Of a stretch of DNA of 64,000 nt, positions 38,132-49,994 are shown in pieces. The position numbers and the translations under genes were made by a program. The DNA comes from Carya illinoinensis (Eukaryota > Streptophyta > Magnoliopsida > Fagales > Juglandaceae). Numbering within the stretch: the stretch's first letter is position 1; each line of letters starts with the position of its first letter. Where the stretch lies: assembly GCF_018687715.1 (NCBI RefSeq), contig NC_056760.1:12450001-12514000 (forward strand), written 5' to 3'. Below the pieces are notes generated by a model. It had not been told where the DNA came from and did no database searches. It saw only the letters and a list, made by a program, of their open reading frames with translations.

Positions 38132-41100
38132 TGTGACGCCCCCAAATTCCGTTTGGGATCGGACGGACATTTGAAGCGTCGAGACATGTAACACAAGGTT
38201 ACCTGCCCCCGTTCATGACATATAAGATGCAATAATCCTAACATGCATCTAACATTATGCAATATTCGCAGCGGATAATTTTTTTTTTTAGCAATACTAT
38301 GCACCAAACTGAAAATATCCCAATACTTAAAACATACTTCATACATAAAGATCCATTGAATAACTAAGATCACAGCACTATTCCAAAATAGTTATGATCC
38401 AAAAGTACTGGAGATGCAACTCCATCGTACAAGTAGTAATTTAACTACTATATTAACATTAACGACGCACCGTCGTTCAGTCGACTGTGTCTAGTTGGTC
38501 AGCTCCTGATCCTCCTTCAGGTCCTGTAACAAGATCTACCATTCGGGGGGAATGGTAGTTGGGACTACCACAGTGAGATTTGATTACAAATCTCAGCAAG
38601 TTAACAAAAAACTTCCATACAGACTAATGATGCATGTATGACAGTAAAAGCATAAATGCATAATCAAAATCATAAGTAATTAAAGCATAACTTAGCGTAC
38701 AACATAGCATAATTGACATAGCTTAAATTGAATCATTAACTGAACTTGACTTGACATGAACTTGATCTGAAACTTGACTTAGCATGAACTTGCTCTGAAA
38801 CTTGAATTTAACATGAAAAATACATACTCCACAGTTGTTGTGGCCCCATGTATTCTACGTGTAAATACATACTCCACAGTTGTTGTGGCCCCATGTATTC
38901 TACACAAACTTGACTTAACATTAAAAATACATACTCCACAGTTGTTGTGGCCCCATGTATTCTATGTGTAAATACATACTCTACAGTTGTTGTGGCCCCA
39001 TGTATTCTATACATCACTATGCAGTTAAATACATACTCCACAGTTGTTGTGGCCCCATGTATTCTACATAAACTTGACTTAACAAGAAAAATACATACTC
39101 CACAGTTGTTGTGGCCCCATGTATTTTACGCATCACAATTGTAGTTAAATACATAACCAACTTGAGATAGTAACATTTCGTAACATGGCATAACATATAA
39201 CAGACAACATATTTAACATGACATATTTGTAATGTATAGTAATACATGACAGAATATATTGTGTAACAGATAAAAATTGATGACAGAATAAATTCTGTAT
39301 AATAGACAATTACATGATAACTTGGCATGGTATGACATATATGATAACATACATACATACACTGTAATTCTTTTACTTAGCACACATACACAGTAGACTG
39401 CTAGTAAGTTAAAAGCTAACTTACCTCGATCTCCGCGTTTCTTATAAAAGTTCAAGTGCGATCACGAGGAACTGTAATTAGTGATTCTAAAAATTAGAAC
39501 TAAATCACTAATAATTTGAAATATGGAAAAATATTAACTTAAAGAGTAAAATTTTCATTTTACTCTCTACATGTGGGAAATTGACCGTTTTACCCATAAC
39601 TTAAGGATTTTGCATACTAACTTCAAAAGTTTCCAAAATTTACATTCCTCATGTAAATTTTGTCCTAAACTTAAATATCAACTCATAAAAATTTAAAACA
39701 AAACACAACCATGAAGAACACACTATGGTCGAAACATCCATAGGCCATTTCCCTTTATTTTTGTTGCAATTCCTTCCAACTTCAAAACTCATGCTTAAAC
39801 CAAAATTTTGCAACAAACATCTTCCAATCCTAAGTTCAAAACCATACTTAAAACATCCATTTAGAAAAATCTAATAATCAACACCAAACTTTTTTGTAAA
39901 AAGATCCAAGCATTTGAATCACAAGTTTTGACCTTAAATCAAAACATCTCCAAGAATTTCAAAAATCAAATCTTACTTCTAACATATTCATAATATCATC
40001 CTAACATCAACCATGCTTTAAATCATCAAACTAAAGTCACCAAAATCACAAAATAACATTTGGAGTTTTTGGTTTTACACTTAGTCCAAAAACATGAGCT
40101 TTTTCCTCAACTAGTTTTGATAAATCTCTTGATCTATGACTTATAAATATATGATCTTCAAACCAAACCATTACATGGTTTAAAAAGATGTCCTAAAACA
40201 TATACAAGCTTCTAATTCAAGATCACATGGTTTAGAAATTAACCAAAACATAAATTTAGCCAAGAATATCCACACTTTGGCTTATCTGAATAACTCTTTG
40301 CATAAAATTTCATATCTTTGAAACTAACATCAAATATCTTCAAAATAATAATATAACATGTATATAAGATGTTTAGGATCCTCCAATAAAATTATCAAAG
40401 TCATTAGAATAGGTTTAGACCACCAAAGAGTTAAACTTTCTCAAAACAGAAACTGTTTTTCCTCTTCCAGTTTCTAAGTTTCTAAATCTAAGAACATCTT
40501 TCATCAAAACCTTTAATCATGCAAAAATCCTCAACCAATAGTCACATATACATGTTAACAATACTCCATAAAAATTTCGGATCAATATCTATCCATTAGC
40601 TTGGTCAAAAACTCCAAACTATAACATATTCTCCAGTTTATCTCCCAGAATGACCTTTCTATAGTTTACACAATATTTGACTGACCAAATGATCTTCAAA
40701 TGGGGCAAATAAGATATCCATGTAAACTAGATTAAAAAAGGAACAACTTATATGAAGGAGACTTTATGATAAAACACTTACAACAGCTTCGAAATGGGCG
40801 TGCAAAAGATCTCCTAAAATCTGTCCGAGAGAGAGTGTTTGATAATCTTTTATTAGAAGGAGTAATTGAAGATAAGTTCATGGGTGCTGGCTAGACACAT
40901 TTATGGACGAGATAAGGGAGGTGATAAGGCTGGAGTTGAGAGTTGAGTGTGGTTTTCTCCTACCCAAAATATCTATAAAAGATTATCTCATAATATTCTA
41001 TCCAATAATATCTACAAAAAATCAACTTAAGATATTTTTATCTAATAATATCTATAAAAATCAACTCAAAATATTTTTACACAATAATATTCACGAAAAT

Positions 41101-41423
41101 TACCTCAAGATATTTCTTTTTATCCAATAATATCTACAGTTTTGAACAGACGTTTTGTCCGAAAATGTGAAAAAAAGTTATTGCGCCATAAGACTTTAAA
41201 TAACCCTCCGAGTCTAATGGCACAAATCATAATACATTTTGACACTTCTAACTATCTCCAATAATCAAAAATACACTTCTGATACCATAGTAAATAATAA
41301 CACTAACTATGTAGTTAGACAAAAACCTATACGATTAATGGATTCGTGAAAACTTATGGGTTTTTCACGAGATTCCTAAAGTTAATAGAAATTTCACAAT
41401 TGAATTTCTAGCGGGCTGTTACA
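38132..41423 (-). mobile_element. LTR-type insertion, 3.3 kb, in the Helitron RPA gene
   Basis: Starts TGTGACGCCCCC and ends GGGCTGTTACA (TG...CA), with the perfect duplication ACACT at 38,127-38,131 and 41,424-41,428. Removing it restores GQH-SPVKYQNL across the junction. Its plus-strand start is the reverse complement of the end of the solo LTR at 36,130, so it is related and lies in opposite orientation. No gag, pol, PBS or second LTR is seen. It is read as a long solo LTR, probably Ty3/Gypsy, or a short non-coding LTR derivative. It contains a minisatellite at 38,816-39,132. Confidence 0.75.
38816..39132. repeat. Minisatellite, six copies with alternating spacing
   Basis: Core GTTGTTGTGGCCCCATGTAT preceded by ACATACTCCACA. 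Copies start at about 38,822, 38,866, 38,929, 38,974, 39,031 and 39,093, so spacings alternate between about 45 and about 60 bp. This indicates growth by a two-core higher-order unit (about 107 bp). It lies inside the 3.3-kb LTR-type insertion. Confidence 0.9.
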
Positions 41424-43666
41424 ACACTCACCAGTCAAATACCAAAATTTAACATTAATCAATCAAGAGGTATAATATCTATTTTTACAATTTCTCTTTT
41501 ATTACACAAATTTAACTAAATATTAAAATATTTATATTTTCTATTATTTACATTTTCCTCATATTTAATTCTATTTTATTTTCAAATTTATTTTTATTTT
41601 TTTTAAAACCAATCATTTCAAAATCATTTAAAAAAAATTATTATAAAAAATTCTTACTTAAATTTTTTCATATAATGCAGGGAAATCGGGTTCAAGCAAC
41701 CATGTTTGGAACAGATATCGATTCAAGAAAAAATTCTCTGCATATCTTTCGGTCATATTATATCACAAATGCTTTTGTCAAACCACTGGATCCTAAATTC
41801 AGAACAGAATCATATGAATTTCAATGGATTTTAAATTCCAAGACAATCATTGAAGAAGTACCAAACGATGAAACACATTTAGAGCTACCAAAATTCAATT
41901 TCATCTCTATTAATCAATTAGATCCCTACAAAGACACAATTGCAGAAATAGGTAAATTCTTATTTGTTTTAAATTTTTTATTACCAATTAATTAACAGTT
42001 TGTATATTTTTAATCAGATCTACTGGCAGTTGCAATTCAAATCAGGCCATCCAAAGAGATAACATTAACAAATGGACCAATTACCATTTAAGAAATTTAC
42101 GTCATAGATCAGAGGTAAGAAAATCTATTAATTTTTATTTTCAAAATTCTTTTTGAATTTAACATTTATAAAATTTTTATTAATTGTTTTCTTTGATATG
42201 TTATAGTTTAAATCCAGTCAGCTTAACTATGTGGGGACGCTTTGTGAAAGATGAATGCTAAAAAATTTCCGAAATAATTGAAAAAAAACCAATCATCCTT
42301 GCAACAAAACTGAAAGTTCGGTCATATAATGGTATCTTCAATAATTTTTATTGTTAAATATTTTTATAAATAATATATTTTTTAAATAATAATACTCAAC
42401 ATTTATAATGTAGGTTTGTCCTTATCATCATGACCAACAAGTGTCTTCACAATTAATCCTGATCTCCCTGACGCAGAACAACTACAAAAATGGTAATTAA
42501 TCTTTAAACAATTTTTCATAATTTTTTTTTTATTACTTTCTAACTTTTACTTTCCTTCCATATCAATTTATTTATGTTCAAAATTCTTCATGTGCATATA
42601 TTCAATATTTAAATTATTTTTTTTTTCATCTTTTTTAAGGGCAACAATTATTGATGCAATCCTAGATAAAATTATTGCAAAATCATTGACATCTCCGCCT
42701 GCATCATTATCATCAATTGGTCTGTGAGAAATAACAAAAAATTGTGATGTTGCTGCATTGATGAAAAGTTTACAACCGATGGAGGTAAAATGCTCTTCTT
42801 TACTACCAATTTCAAATTGTTACTCATATATTCTATCTAACATATTGTTTATTATATGTTACAGAAAGCAAAATTCTGAATTAAAGCAAAAATAAACATC
42901 ATCAACTTTCGCCAAATATTTTTTTATATGTCTTGCATCAATTGTAATAAAGGAACTGGACATGACCACAATGAAAGTTTCCTCTGTTACCACTGCAAAT
43001 ACCAACTGTTGCTCAATCGCGGTATATATTTTTAAATTTTATCATCTAATAATTCACTCTAGAAATTTTAAATATACTTCTTTTTATCAATTTTAACAAA
43101 AAATCATACTCTAATTATGTCTAGGTGTCGAGCATATGTTGAACTTGATGATGGGACAGGAAAATTACCTGCAGTGATATTTGGCAAAATTGCTGAGGAA
43201 GCATTAGGTTATTCTGCGGTTAATTTCATGAATCACAATGGATAGGTAAATTTTTTTGTTTATGTAGTTTCTATAGCTAACATAAAAAAAATTACTTTTT
43301 TATCATGATAAAATACTAATCATTTTTTCATTTTTATTTTTTTTATCAATTAATTATTTAGAAATTTATTTATTCTCTAATTTCATTAAATATAAAACAT
43401 ATAGGAGCATCTACCATTTATTGAGAATCTTGCAGTACAAGTTTCAGAAAAATAGTAGATGCTCCAACTTACTGCAGATCTAGAAATATTCAATCAGCAA
43501 CAACACAAAAATTTTAATGTTCTCTCTATTGACCCTGTCCAATTTGGTCCAGAACTACAATGATCATGCAGCAGAAAAACAAAATCTTGTTTATATTTCT
43601 GTTTTTTTGTTTAAATATTGTCTGAACAAATTTTTGTATGAGGTAACAAAAATGAACAACTAAGCA

Positions 43667-43683
43667 AACGTGCACAACACGTT
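43667..43683 (+). other. Candidate Helitron 3' hairpin
   Basis: AACGTG and CACGTT form a 6-bp stem around CACAA. It lies 9 bases before CTA at 43,693-43,695, where the Copia LTR starts. The position and form fit a Helitron 3' terminus, but the final base of CTRR cannot be seen. Confidence 0.5.
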
Positions 43684-43695
43684 CAGCCTCCCCTA

Positions 43696-44291
43696 TGTTG
43701 AGTACTGTGGAGTCTGGTCCACACCGCTCGAGCGGAGGCATTGGCCGCTTGAGCGAAGTCAGGCAGAGTCGAACGCTCGACGTCAGCTCGACAGTGAGCT
43801 CGAGCGGGAGGAGTTCGCTCGAGCGGAGGCATTGGCCGCTCGAGCGAAGTCAGGCAGAGTTGAACGCTCGACAGTGAGCTCGAGCGGGAGGAGTTCGCTT
43901 GAGCGGAGGCATTGGCCGCTCGAGCGAAGTCAGGCAGAGTCGAACGCTCGACAGTGAGCTCGAGCGGGACGCGGAAGGGAAGTTCGCTCGACGCGCGCTC
44001 GACACTCCGCTCGAGCGAACATGCAATTTAGGGTTTCCGCCTCTTAAACTATATATATGATGTTTTACTTCATGTGGTCGGGTTACTGTAGACACGAAAA
44101 TACTGTGGACGAACAGTGTTGAGATCCATCTTGTAGTGTGATATTCCTCAATACTAAAATCCTCTACAGCTCCCGTGGACGTAGGCAATTTGCCGAACCA
44201 CGTACATCTTGTGTCGTGTGTGATTGCGTGTGTGATTGTTTTTTCTCGTTCGTTATTATCTCTCAATTCATTGTCATCGTTTTTCATAACA
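43696..44291 (+). repeat. 5' LTR of the Copia element
   Basis: Begins TGTTGAGTACTGTGG and ends CATAACA. The first 300 bp contain three units rich in CGCTCGAGCG palindromes; the remainder carries the promoter-like TATATATATGATG and the transcribed end. Confidence 0.9.
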
Positions 44292-44293
44292 AT

Positions 44294-44306
44294 TGGTATC
44301 AAGAGC
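44294..44306 (+). promoter_or_regulatory. Primer-binding site
   Basis: TGGTATCAAGAGC directly after the 5' LTR matches, with one extra A, the usual initiator-tRNA-Met primer site of plant Copia elements. Confidence 0.8.
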
Positions 44307-44331
44307 TAAGGTTCGGGTCTGAGAAGAAACG

Positions 44332-47300
44332 ATGGCTGGAGATGAATTGAAGGTATCGGGGATCGAGAAGTTTGATGGCACAGATTTTGGATACTAGAGG
44401 ATGCAGATAGAGGACTACCTCTATGAGAAGAAACTTCATCTTCCACTATTGGGGCAGCAACCGGAAAAGATGGATGATGCTAGTTGGAACCTGTTGGATC
44501 GACAGGTTCTGGGGGTTATTCGATTAACCCTGTCGAGATCCGTTGCACACAACGTCATCAAGGAGAAGATGACTGCGGATCTCATGGCGGCTTTGTCAGG
44601 TATGTATGAAAAGCCGTCAGCGAATAACAAAGTACATCTGATGAAAAAGTTATTCAATTTGAAAATGGCAGATAGCACGTCTGTTGCACAACATCTGAAT
44701 GATTTTAATACTACCACAAATCAATTGTCGTCTGTTGAAATTGAATTTGATGATGAGACACGTGCACTAATACTATTGGCTTCATTGCCAAATAGTTGGG
44801 AAGCCATGAGAATGACTGTTAGTAATTCTGCTAGTAAAACTAAACTGAAATATGATGATATTCGTGATTTGATTTTGGCTGAGGAGGTGCGCAGGAAAGA
44901 TTCAAGTGAGACCTCGGGTTTGAGTTCAGCCCTAAATGTTGATTCTCGAGGGAGATCACATGACAGGAACTCAAACAGAGGAAGATCAAAATCAAAGTAC
45001 AGGAGCAAGAGCAAGTCGAGGCCTGGTCAGCAGGCAACTTGCTGGAATTGTGGCAAAGCTGGCCACATAAAGAAAAACTGCAAAAACCCCAAGAAGACAG
45101 AGAATGATAGTGCGAATGTGGTAACTGAAGAAGTACAGGATGCACTATTGCTTGCAGTTCATAGTCCAGTTGATGAGTGGATATTGGATTCAAGGGCTTC
45201 CTTCCATACATCTTCCCACCGGGAACTAATGCAGAATTATGTTGCAGGTGATTTTGGGAAGGTATATTTGGCTGATGGTGAGGCTTTGAACGTAGTGGGG
45301 ATGGGAGACATTGACATTGCACTCCCTGGCAAGAACAAATGGACCTTGCAAAAGGTCAGGCACATTCCTGAGTTGAAGAAGAAACTCATTTCTGTTGGGC
45401 AGCTTGATGAGTGTGGTCATTCAGTGGTGTTCTCAGATAGCACCTGGAAGGTCACAAAAGGGGCATTGGTACTAGCTCGGGGTAAGAAAACTGGTACACT
45501 ATATATGACTACTGGTTTAATTGACACTATTGCTACTACCGTTGCAGAGAGCACAGCAGATTTGTGGCATTGTAGGCTTGGCCATATGAGTCAGAAGGGC
45601 ATGACGGAACTTCTGTCTAGAGGCAAGCTACCAGAACTGAAGACAGTTGATCTCGGTATGTGTGAGAGTTGTGTTATGGGGAAACAAAAGAAGGTCAGCT
45701 TCTTGAAAAGTGGCAGGACGCCAAAGACAGGAAGACTTGATCTTGTGCACACAGATGTGTGGGGTCCTTCCCCAGTTGCATCTCTTGGAGGTTCTCGCTA
45801 CTATGTTACGTTCATTGATGACCATAGTAGGAAGGTATGGATTTATTTTTTGAAACATAAATCTGAAGTATTTAATGTTTTCAAAATTTGGAAAGCCATA
45901 GTTGAGACAGAGACAGGCTTGAAACTGAAGTGTTTGAGGTTTGACAATGGTGGTGAGTATGTTGATGGCGGGTTCAAGGAGTATTGTGCAGCTCTGGGTA
46001 TCAGAATGGAGAAGACTATTCCTGGGACACCACAGCAAAATGGAGTTGCTGAGCGTATAAACAGGACTATTAATGAGCGTGCTAGAAGCATGAGGTTGCA
46101 TGCCGGACTACCACCCACTTTTTGGGCAGATGCAGTCAGCACTGCCGTTTATTTGATAAACAGAGGGCCATCAGTTCCACTGGATTGTGGATTGCCTGAG
46201 GAGGTTTGGAGCGGGAAAGAGGTTAAGTTTTCTCACCTTAAAACCTTTGGGTGTCTTTCTTATGTGTTTGTTGATTCTGATGCTCGTAGTAAGCTTGAGG
46301 CTAAGTCAAATAAATGCTATTTCATTGGCTATGGAGACGAGGCATTTGGCTATCGTTTCTGGGATGATCAGGGTCGGAAAATCATAAGAAGTAGGAATGT
46401 GATTTTCAATGAGAAAATGATGTACAAGGATAAGTCGAGCACAGCTTCTGCAGTAGCTCCTCAGGAGTTCGAGTTTGTAGGATTGGATGACCTACCAGAG
46501 GTCACAGTGCAATGTAGAGATGTGAGTGACGGGGAGAGTGGGTCCAGTGCACCCATTCCTATTATTCTGCAGGCAGTTTCAGAACCGTCTACTCCTACAG
46601 TTGTAGTTCGCAGGTCAGTTAGGACTATACGTCCTCTACAGCGTTTCTCACCTACTTTGAATTACATTTTGTTGACAGATGGTAGAGAACCGCAGAGTTA
46701 TGAAGAAACCTTGCAAGATGAGAATTCTAGCAAGTGGGAGCTGGCCATGAAAGACGAGATGGATTCCCTACTAGGGAATCAGACATGGGAGTTGACAGAA
46801 CTTCCATCAGGGAAGAAGACATTACACAACAAGTAGGTGTACCGGGTGAAAACTGAGCATGACGGCAGTAAGAGGTACAAGGCTAGACTTTTTGTAAAAG
46901 GCTTTTAGCAAAAGCAGGGTATTGATTACTCTGAGATCTTTTCTCCTGTGGTAAAGATCACAACTATCAGGATGGTACTGGCTATGGTTGCCACTGAAGA
47001 TCCATTCTTGAGCAGTTAGAAGTGAAGACAGCTTTTCTTCATGGAGACCTTGAAGAAGACATCTACATGCACCAGCCTGAGGGGTTTGTGGTACAGGGAA
47101 AGGAAGGTTCAGTTTGCAAACTGAAGAAGAGCTTGTATGGCCTGAAACAAGCTCCTAGACAGTGGTACAAGAAATTTGACAACTTCATGCACAGTGCAGG
47201 GTATACTAGATGTCAGGCAGATCACTGTTGCTATGTCAGGCATTTTGACAATTCTTACATTATTTTGCTGTTGTATGTGGATGACATGCTTATTGCAGGG

Positions 47301-48203
47301 GCTAGTATTGATGAGATCAATAATCTGAAGAAGCAGATGTCAGAGCACTTTGCAATGAAGGATTTGGGAACTGCAAAACAAATCCTTGGCATGAGAATTG
47401 TCAGAGACAGGGTCAGAGGTACATTGAGACTCTCACAGGCTGAGTATGTGAAAAAGGTACTCAGCAGGTTCAATATGGACAAGGCCAAACCAGTTGGCAC
47501 ACTCTTGGGAAGTCACTTCAGACTCAGCAAGAATCAGTCACCAAAGTCAGAGGAGGAACAAGATTACATGAGTAAGGTTCCTTATGCCTCAGCCATTGGT
47601 TCACTTATGTATGCTATGGTTTGCACAAGACCAGATATTGCCCATGCAGTGGGAGTTGTGAGTAGATACATGAGTAACCCAGGAAAACAACATTGGGAAG
47701 CAGTGAAGTGGATTTTGAGGTACCTAAAGGGTTCCTCAGAAACCTGTTTATGTTTCTCTGGAGAGAGCTTGGAGGTGCAGGGCTATGTTGATGTTGATTT
47801 AGCTGGAGATATTGACAGCAGAAAGAGTACCACGGGCTTTGTTTATACACTTGGTGGTACTGCAGTGTCATGGGGTTCTAATCTACAGAAAACAGTTTCT
47901 TTGTCTACAACAGAAGCTGAGTATATTGCAGTGTCAGAGGCTGAAGAATTGGGTAAGAAGAATCAGAAAGGCACTCTCTACAGTGACAGTCAGAGTTCCA
48001 TATTCCTTGCCAAGAATCCAGCATTCCATTCAAGGACCAAGCACATTCAGATCAGGTATCACTTCATACGGTCATTGTTAGATGACAGACAGTTGTTACT
48101 TGAGAAGATTTGTGGAAGCAAGAACCCTGCTGATATGTTGACAAAGGGTGTTACGCTTGAGAAACTGAAGTTGTGCGCAACTTCAGTTGGTCTTCTAGAA
48201 TGA
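44332..48203 (+). pseudogene. Copia gag-pol polyprotein remains
   Basis: The ATG at 44,332 meets an in-frame TAG at codon 22 (44,395). The main open frame is 44,401-46,836. Within it are a gag region; a CCHC knuckle CWNCGKAGHIKKNC; the protease site as DSRAS, where DSGAS is expected; the integrase zinc finger (WHCRLGH ... CESC) and catalytic core (HTDVWG, RFDNGGEY, QQNGVAERINR). Between 46,837 and 47,021 there are stops and a frameshift. A second open frame (47,022-48,203) has reverse transcriptase with YVDDMLIAG, and RNase H (STTGFVYTLGG, STTEAEYIAVSEA) that appears to lack a short stretch after SEA. Intact relatives encode virus-like particles for retrotransposition inside the cell; this copy cannot. 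Confidence 0.9.
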
Positions 48204-48281
48204 AGACAGGAGCAGTGAGTTGCAGAGGTGGAGGATATCATGTTTGAGGAAGACGGCGATACAGCGAGTGTACCAGTCTCC

Positions 48282-48293
48282 AAGTGGGAGAAT
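48282..48293 (+). promoter_or_regulatory. Polypurine tract
   Basis: AAGTGGGAGAAT lies immediately before the 3' LTR, the usual place for plus-strand priming. Confidence 0.7.
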
Positions 48294-48805
48294 TGTTGAG
48301 TACTGTGGAGTCTGGTCCACACCGCTCGAGCGGAGGCATTGGCCGCTCGAGCGAAGTCAGGCAGAGTCGAACGCTCGACGTCAGCTCGACAGTTCGCTCG
48401 AGCGGGAGGAGTTCGCTCGAGCGGAGGCATTGGCCGCTCGAGCGAAGTCAGGCAGAGTCGAATGCTCGACGTCAGCTCGACAGTGAGCTCGAGCGGGACG
48501 CGGAAGGGAAGTTCACTTGACGCGCGCTCGACACTCTGCTCGAGCGAACATGCGATTTAGGGTTTTCGCCTCTTAAACTATATATATGATGTTTTACTTC
48601 ATGTGGCCGGGTTACTGTAGACACGAAAATACTGTGGACGAACAGTGTTAAGATCCATCTTGTAGTGTGATATTCCTCAATACTAAAATCCTCTGCAGCT
48701 CCCTTGGACGTAGGCAATTTGCCGAACCACGTACATCTTATGTCGTGTGTGATTATTTTTTCTCATTCGTTATTATCTCTTAATTCATTGTCATCGTTTT
48801 TCACA
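48294..48805 (+). repeat. 3' LTR of the Copia element
   Basis: Begins TGTTGAGTACTGTGG and ends TTTTTCACA. It carries only two of the CTCGAGCG-rich subrepeats against three in the 5' LTR. Confidence 0.9.
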
Positions 48806-48832
48806 ATACCTTAATATATATATATATATATA

Positions 48833-49890
48833 TATGTGGCTTGAGGCGGCTTGTGAGTCTTGCACGCCAGACAACTCCAGTCAACTCTTGGTTATTGTAG
48901 ATCCGGTAGCAGAGAGATCAATCGTTTAGAGTTGCTGAAAAACTCCAATCAACTTTTTACCGAAGGGGAAGAAAAAACAAAAAATGGTCCCGAGGCCTTG
49001 CTGGGAAAGAATACGATAGGCTTTTGATGGAGATGGATTTCAATTATTTGTGCCCGCTCAAGGGGCTGAAGGAAGGTTCAATCTGGGGCCACCTTTCTTT
49101 TTTTTTTCTTTCTTTCCCATAATCCCTAGCTTTCCGCTTGTTCACTTTTTTTTTTTTAATATATTTTTGGTGGAACAAATTTAAAATAATACAAAGAAAA
49201 ATCTATTAATCGTTATTTTTCTTATTAGATTTCTGTTAAAACTGAAAATTGAAAAAAAATAAAAATTGTTAAAAAAATATATAAAAATATAGAAAGTGAC
49301 TCTTTTTGGTGGGGGAGAATATGTTGGACTAATTCAACTGCGAATCTCATAATGACACGAGTATTAAAGTCCCATGTCGGATAGTCATAATTACAAATGT
49401 AATAACGACAAGTTGGAATCTATGAGCCAAATATCTTGAAACACTACTTCTACTTCATGCCTTAAGTACTGATCTGATTATTACAGCTTGATTATAAAAT
49501 TGATATGATATAAAAGTTGAAAATTAAATAAAATATTATTATAATATAATTTTTTTAATATAATTATTATTTTAAAATTTAAAAGAATTAAATTATTAAT
49601 TATATTTTATGTAAAGATTTAAAAAAATTATAATAATTATATAAAATAATAGGAGTGACTTTGGTAACCAAATCCAGCCTTAACTTGATGAAAAGTTGAA
49701 TTGGACAGAAAATCTTACATTTGTGGTGTACACTGTACAGCCACCAACTGAAGATTCCAAGATTAACATTCATTTTTTAACAGATTTTCTTCTGACTGAC
49801 CACTCCTTTGTCTTTTAATGTGGAAGTTTTCATTTTCACTGTTTTGGAAAAAAAAACCCAATGAAAGTGAAAGCAAGCCAAAAAAAAAAA
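48833..49890. repeat. Duplicated block upstream of the OPT gene (copy A)
   Basis: GTGGCTTGAGGCGGCTTGTG onward matches 58,907-59,925 nearly throughout, in direct orientation. Shared landmarks include GAGTCTTGCACGCCAG, CTTGCTGGGAAAGAATAC, AAAGTGACTCTTTTTGGTGG and CATGTC(G/A)GATAGTCATAA. It includes a Harbinger-like MITE remnant at about 49,490-49,680. It lies just upstream of the OPT ATG and so probably contains its promoter. No gene inside. Confidence 0.85.
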
Positions 49891-49994
49891 AAAAGAACTT
49901 AAGAATACAATAATAGAAGGAAGAACTTACGGTAATCCAAGCTTATCTTAAAAGAAGGCTTTGGTTCATTTTTTGAGAAGTGCAACTGAGAAGA

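Larger units (their letters stand above)
38026..43563 (+). pseudogene. Helitron-borne RPA1-like single-strand DNA-binding protein (broken, interrupted)
   Basis: An ATG at 38,026 opens MRPIFTSIKDISPAIKNWKI, typical of the N-terminal OB fold of plant RPA70-like proteins carried by Helitrons. Exon 1 (38,026-41,469) is split by a 3.3-kb insertion. Further exons with GT/AG ends lie at about 41,681-41,951, 42,018-42,114, 42,207-42,331, 42,414-42,492, 42,640-42,784, 42,865-43,021, 43,125-43,245 and 43,405-43,563. A zinc ribbon is visible near 42,935-43,010 (CINCNKGTGHDHNESFLCYHC), and a late OB fold follows (YVELDDGTGKLPAVIFG). Stops occur, for example TAA near 42,088, inside exon 4, and TAGs near 43,455. 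The family protects single-stranded DNA; in Helitrons it presumably assists rolling-circle replication. Convincing identity, non-functional copy. Confidence 0.8.
43696..48805 (+). mobile_element. Ty1/Copia retrotransposon with two LTRs (dead)
   Basis: Two direct LTRs (596 and 512 bp) flank a primer-binding site, gag-pol remains and a polypurine tract, in Copia order (protease, integrase, reverse transcriptase, RNase H). The LTRs differ mainly by one subrepeat of about 84 bp plus scattered substitutions. Flanking bases (CCCTA left, ATACC right) do not form a clear 5-bp target duplication. It sits at the 3' edge of the big Helitron. Confidence 0.9.

Noticed and set aside
38816..39132. Regularly spaced repeats resembling a CRISPR array
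   Set aside because: This is eukaryotic nuclear DNA. Spacers are not unique and the array lies in an LTR; it is a minisatellite.
43670..44302. Arg/Ser/Glu-rich frames on both strands over the Copia LTR start
   Set aside because: Produced by the CTCGAGCG palindromic subrepeats; the same frames recur in the 3' LTR.
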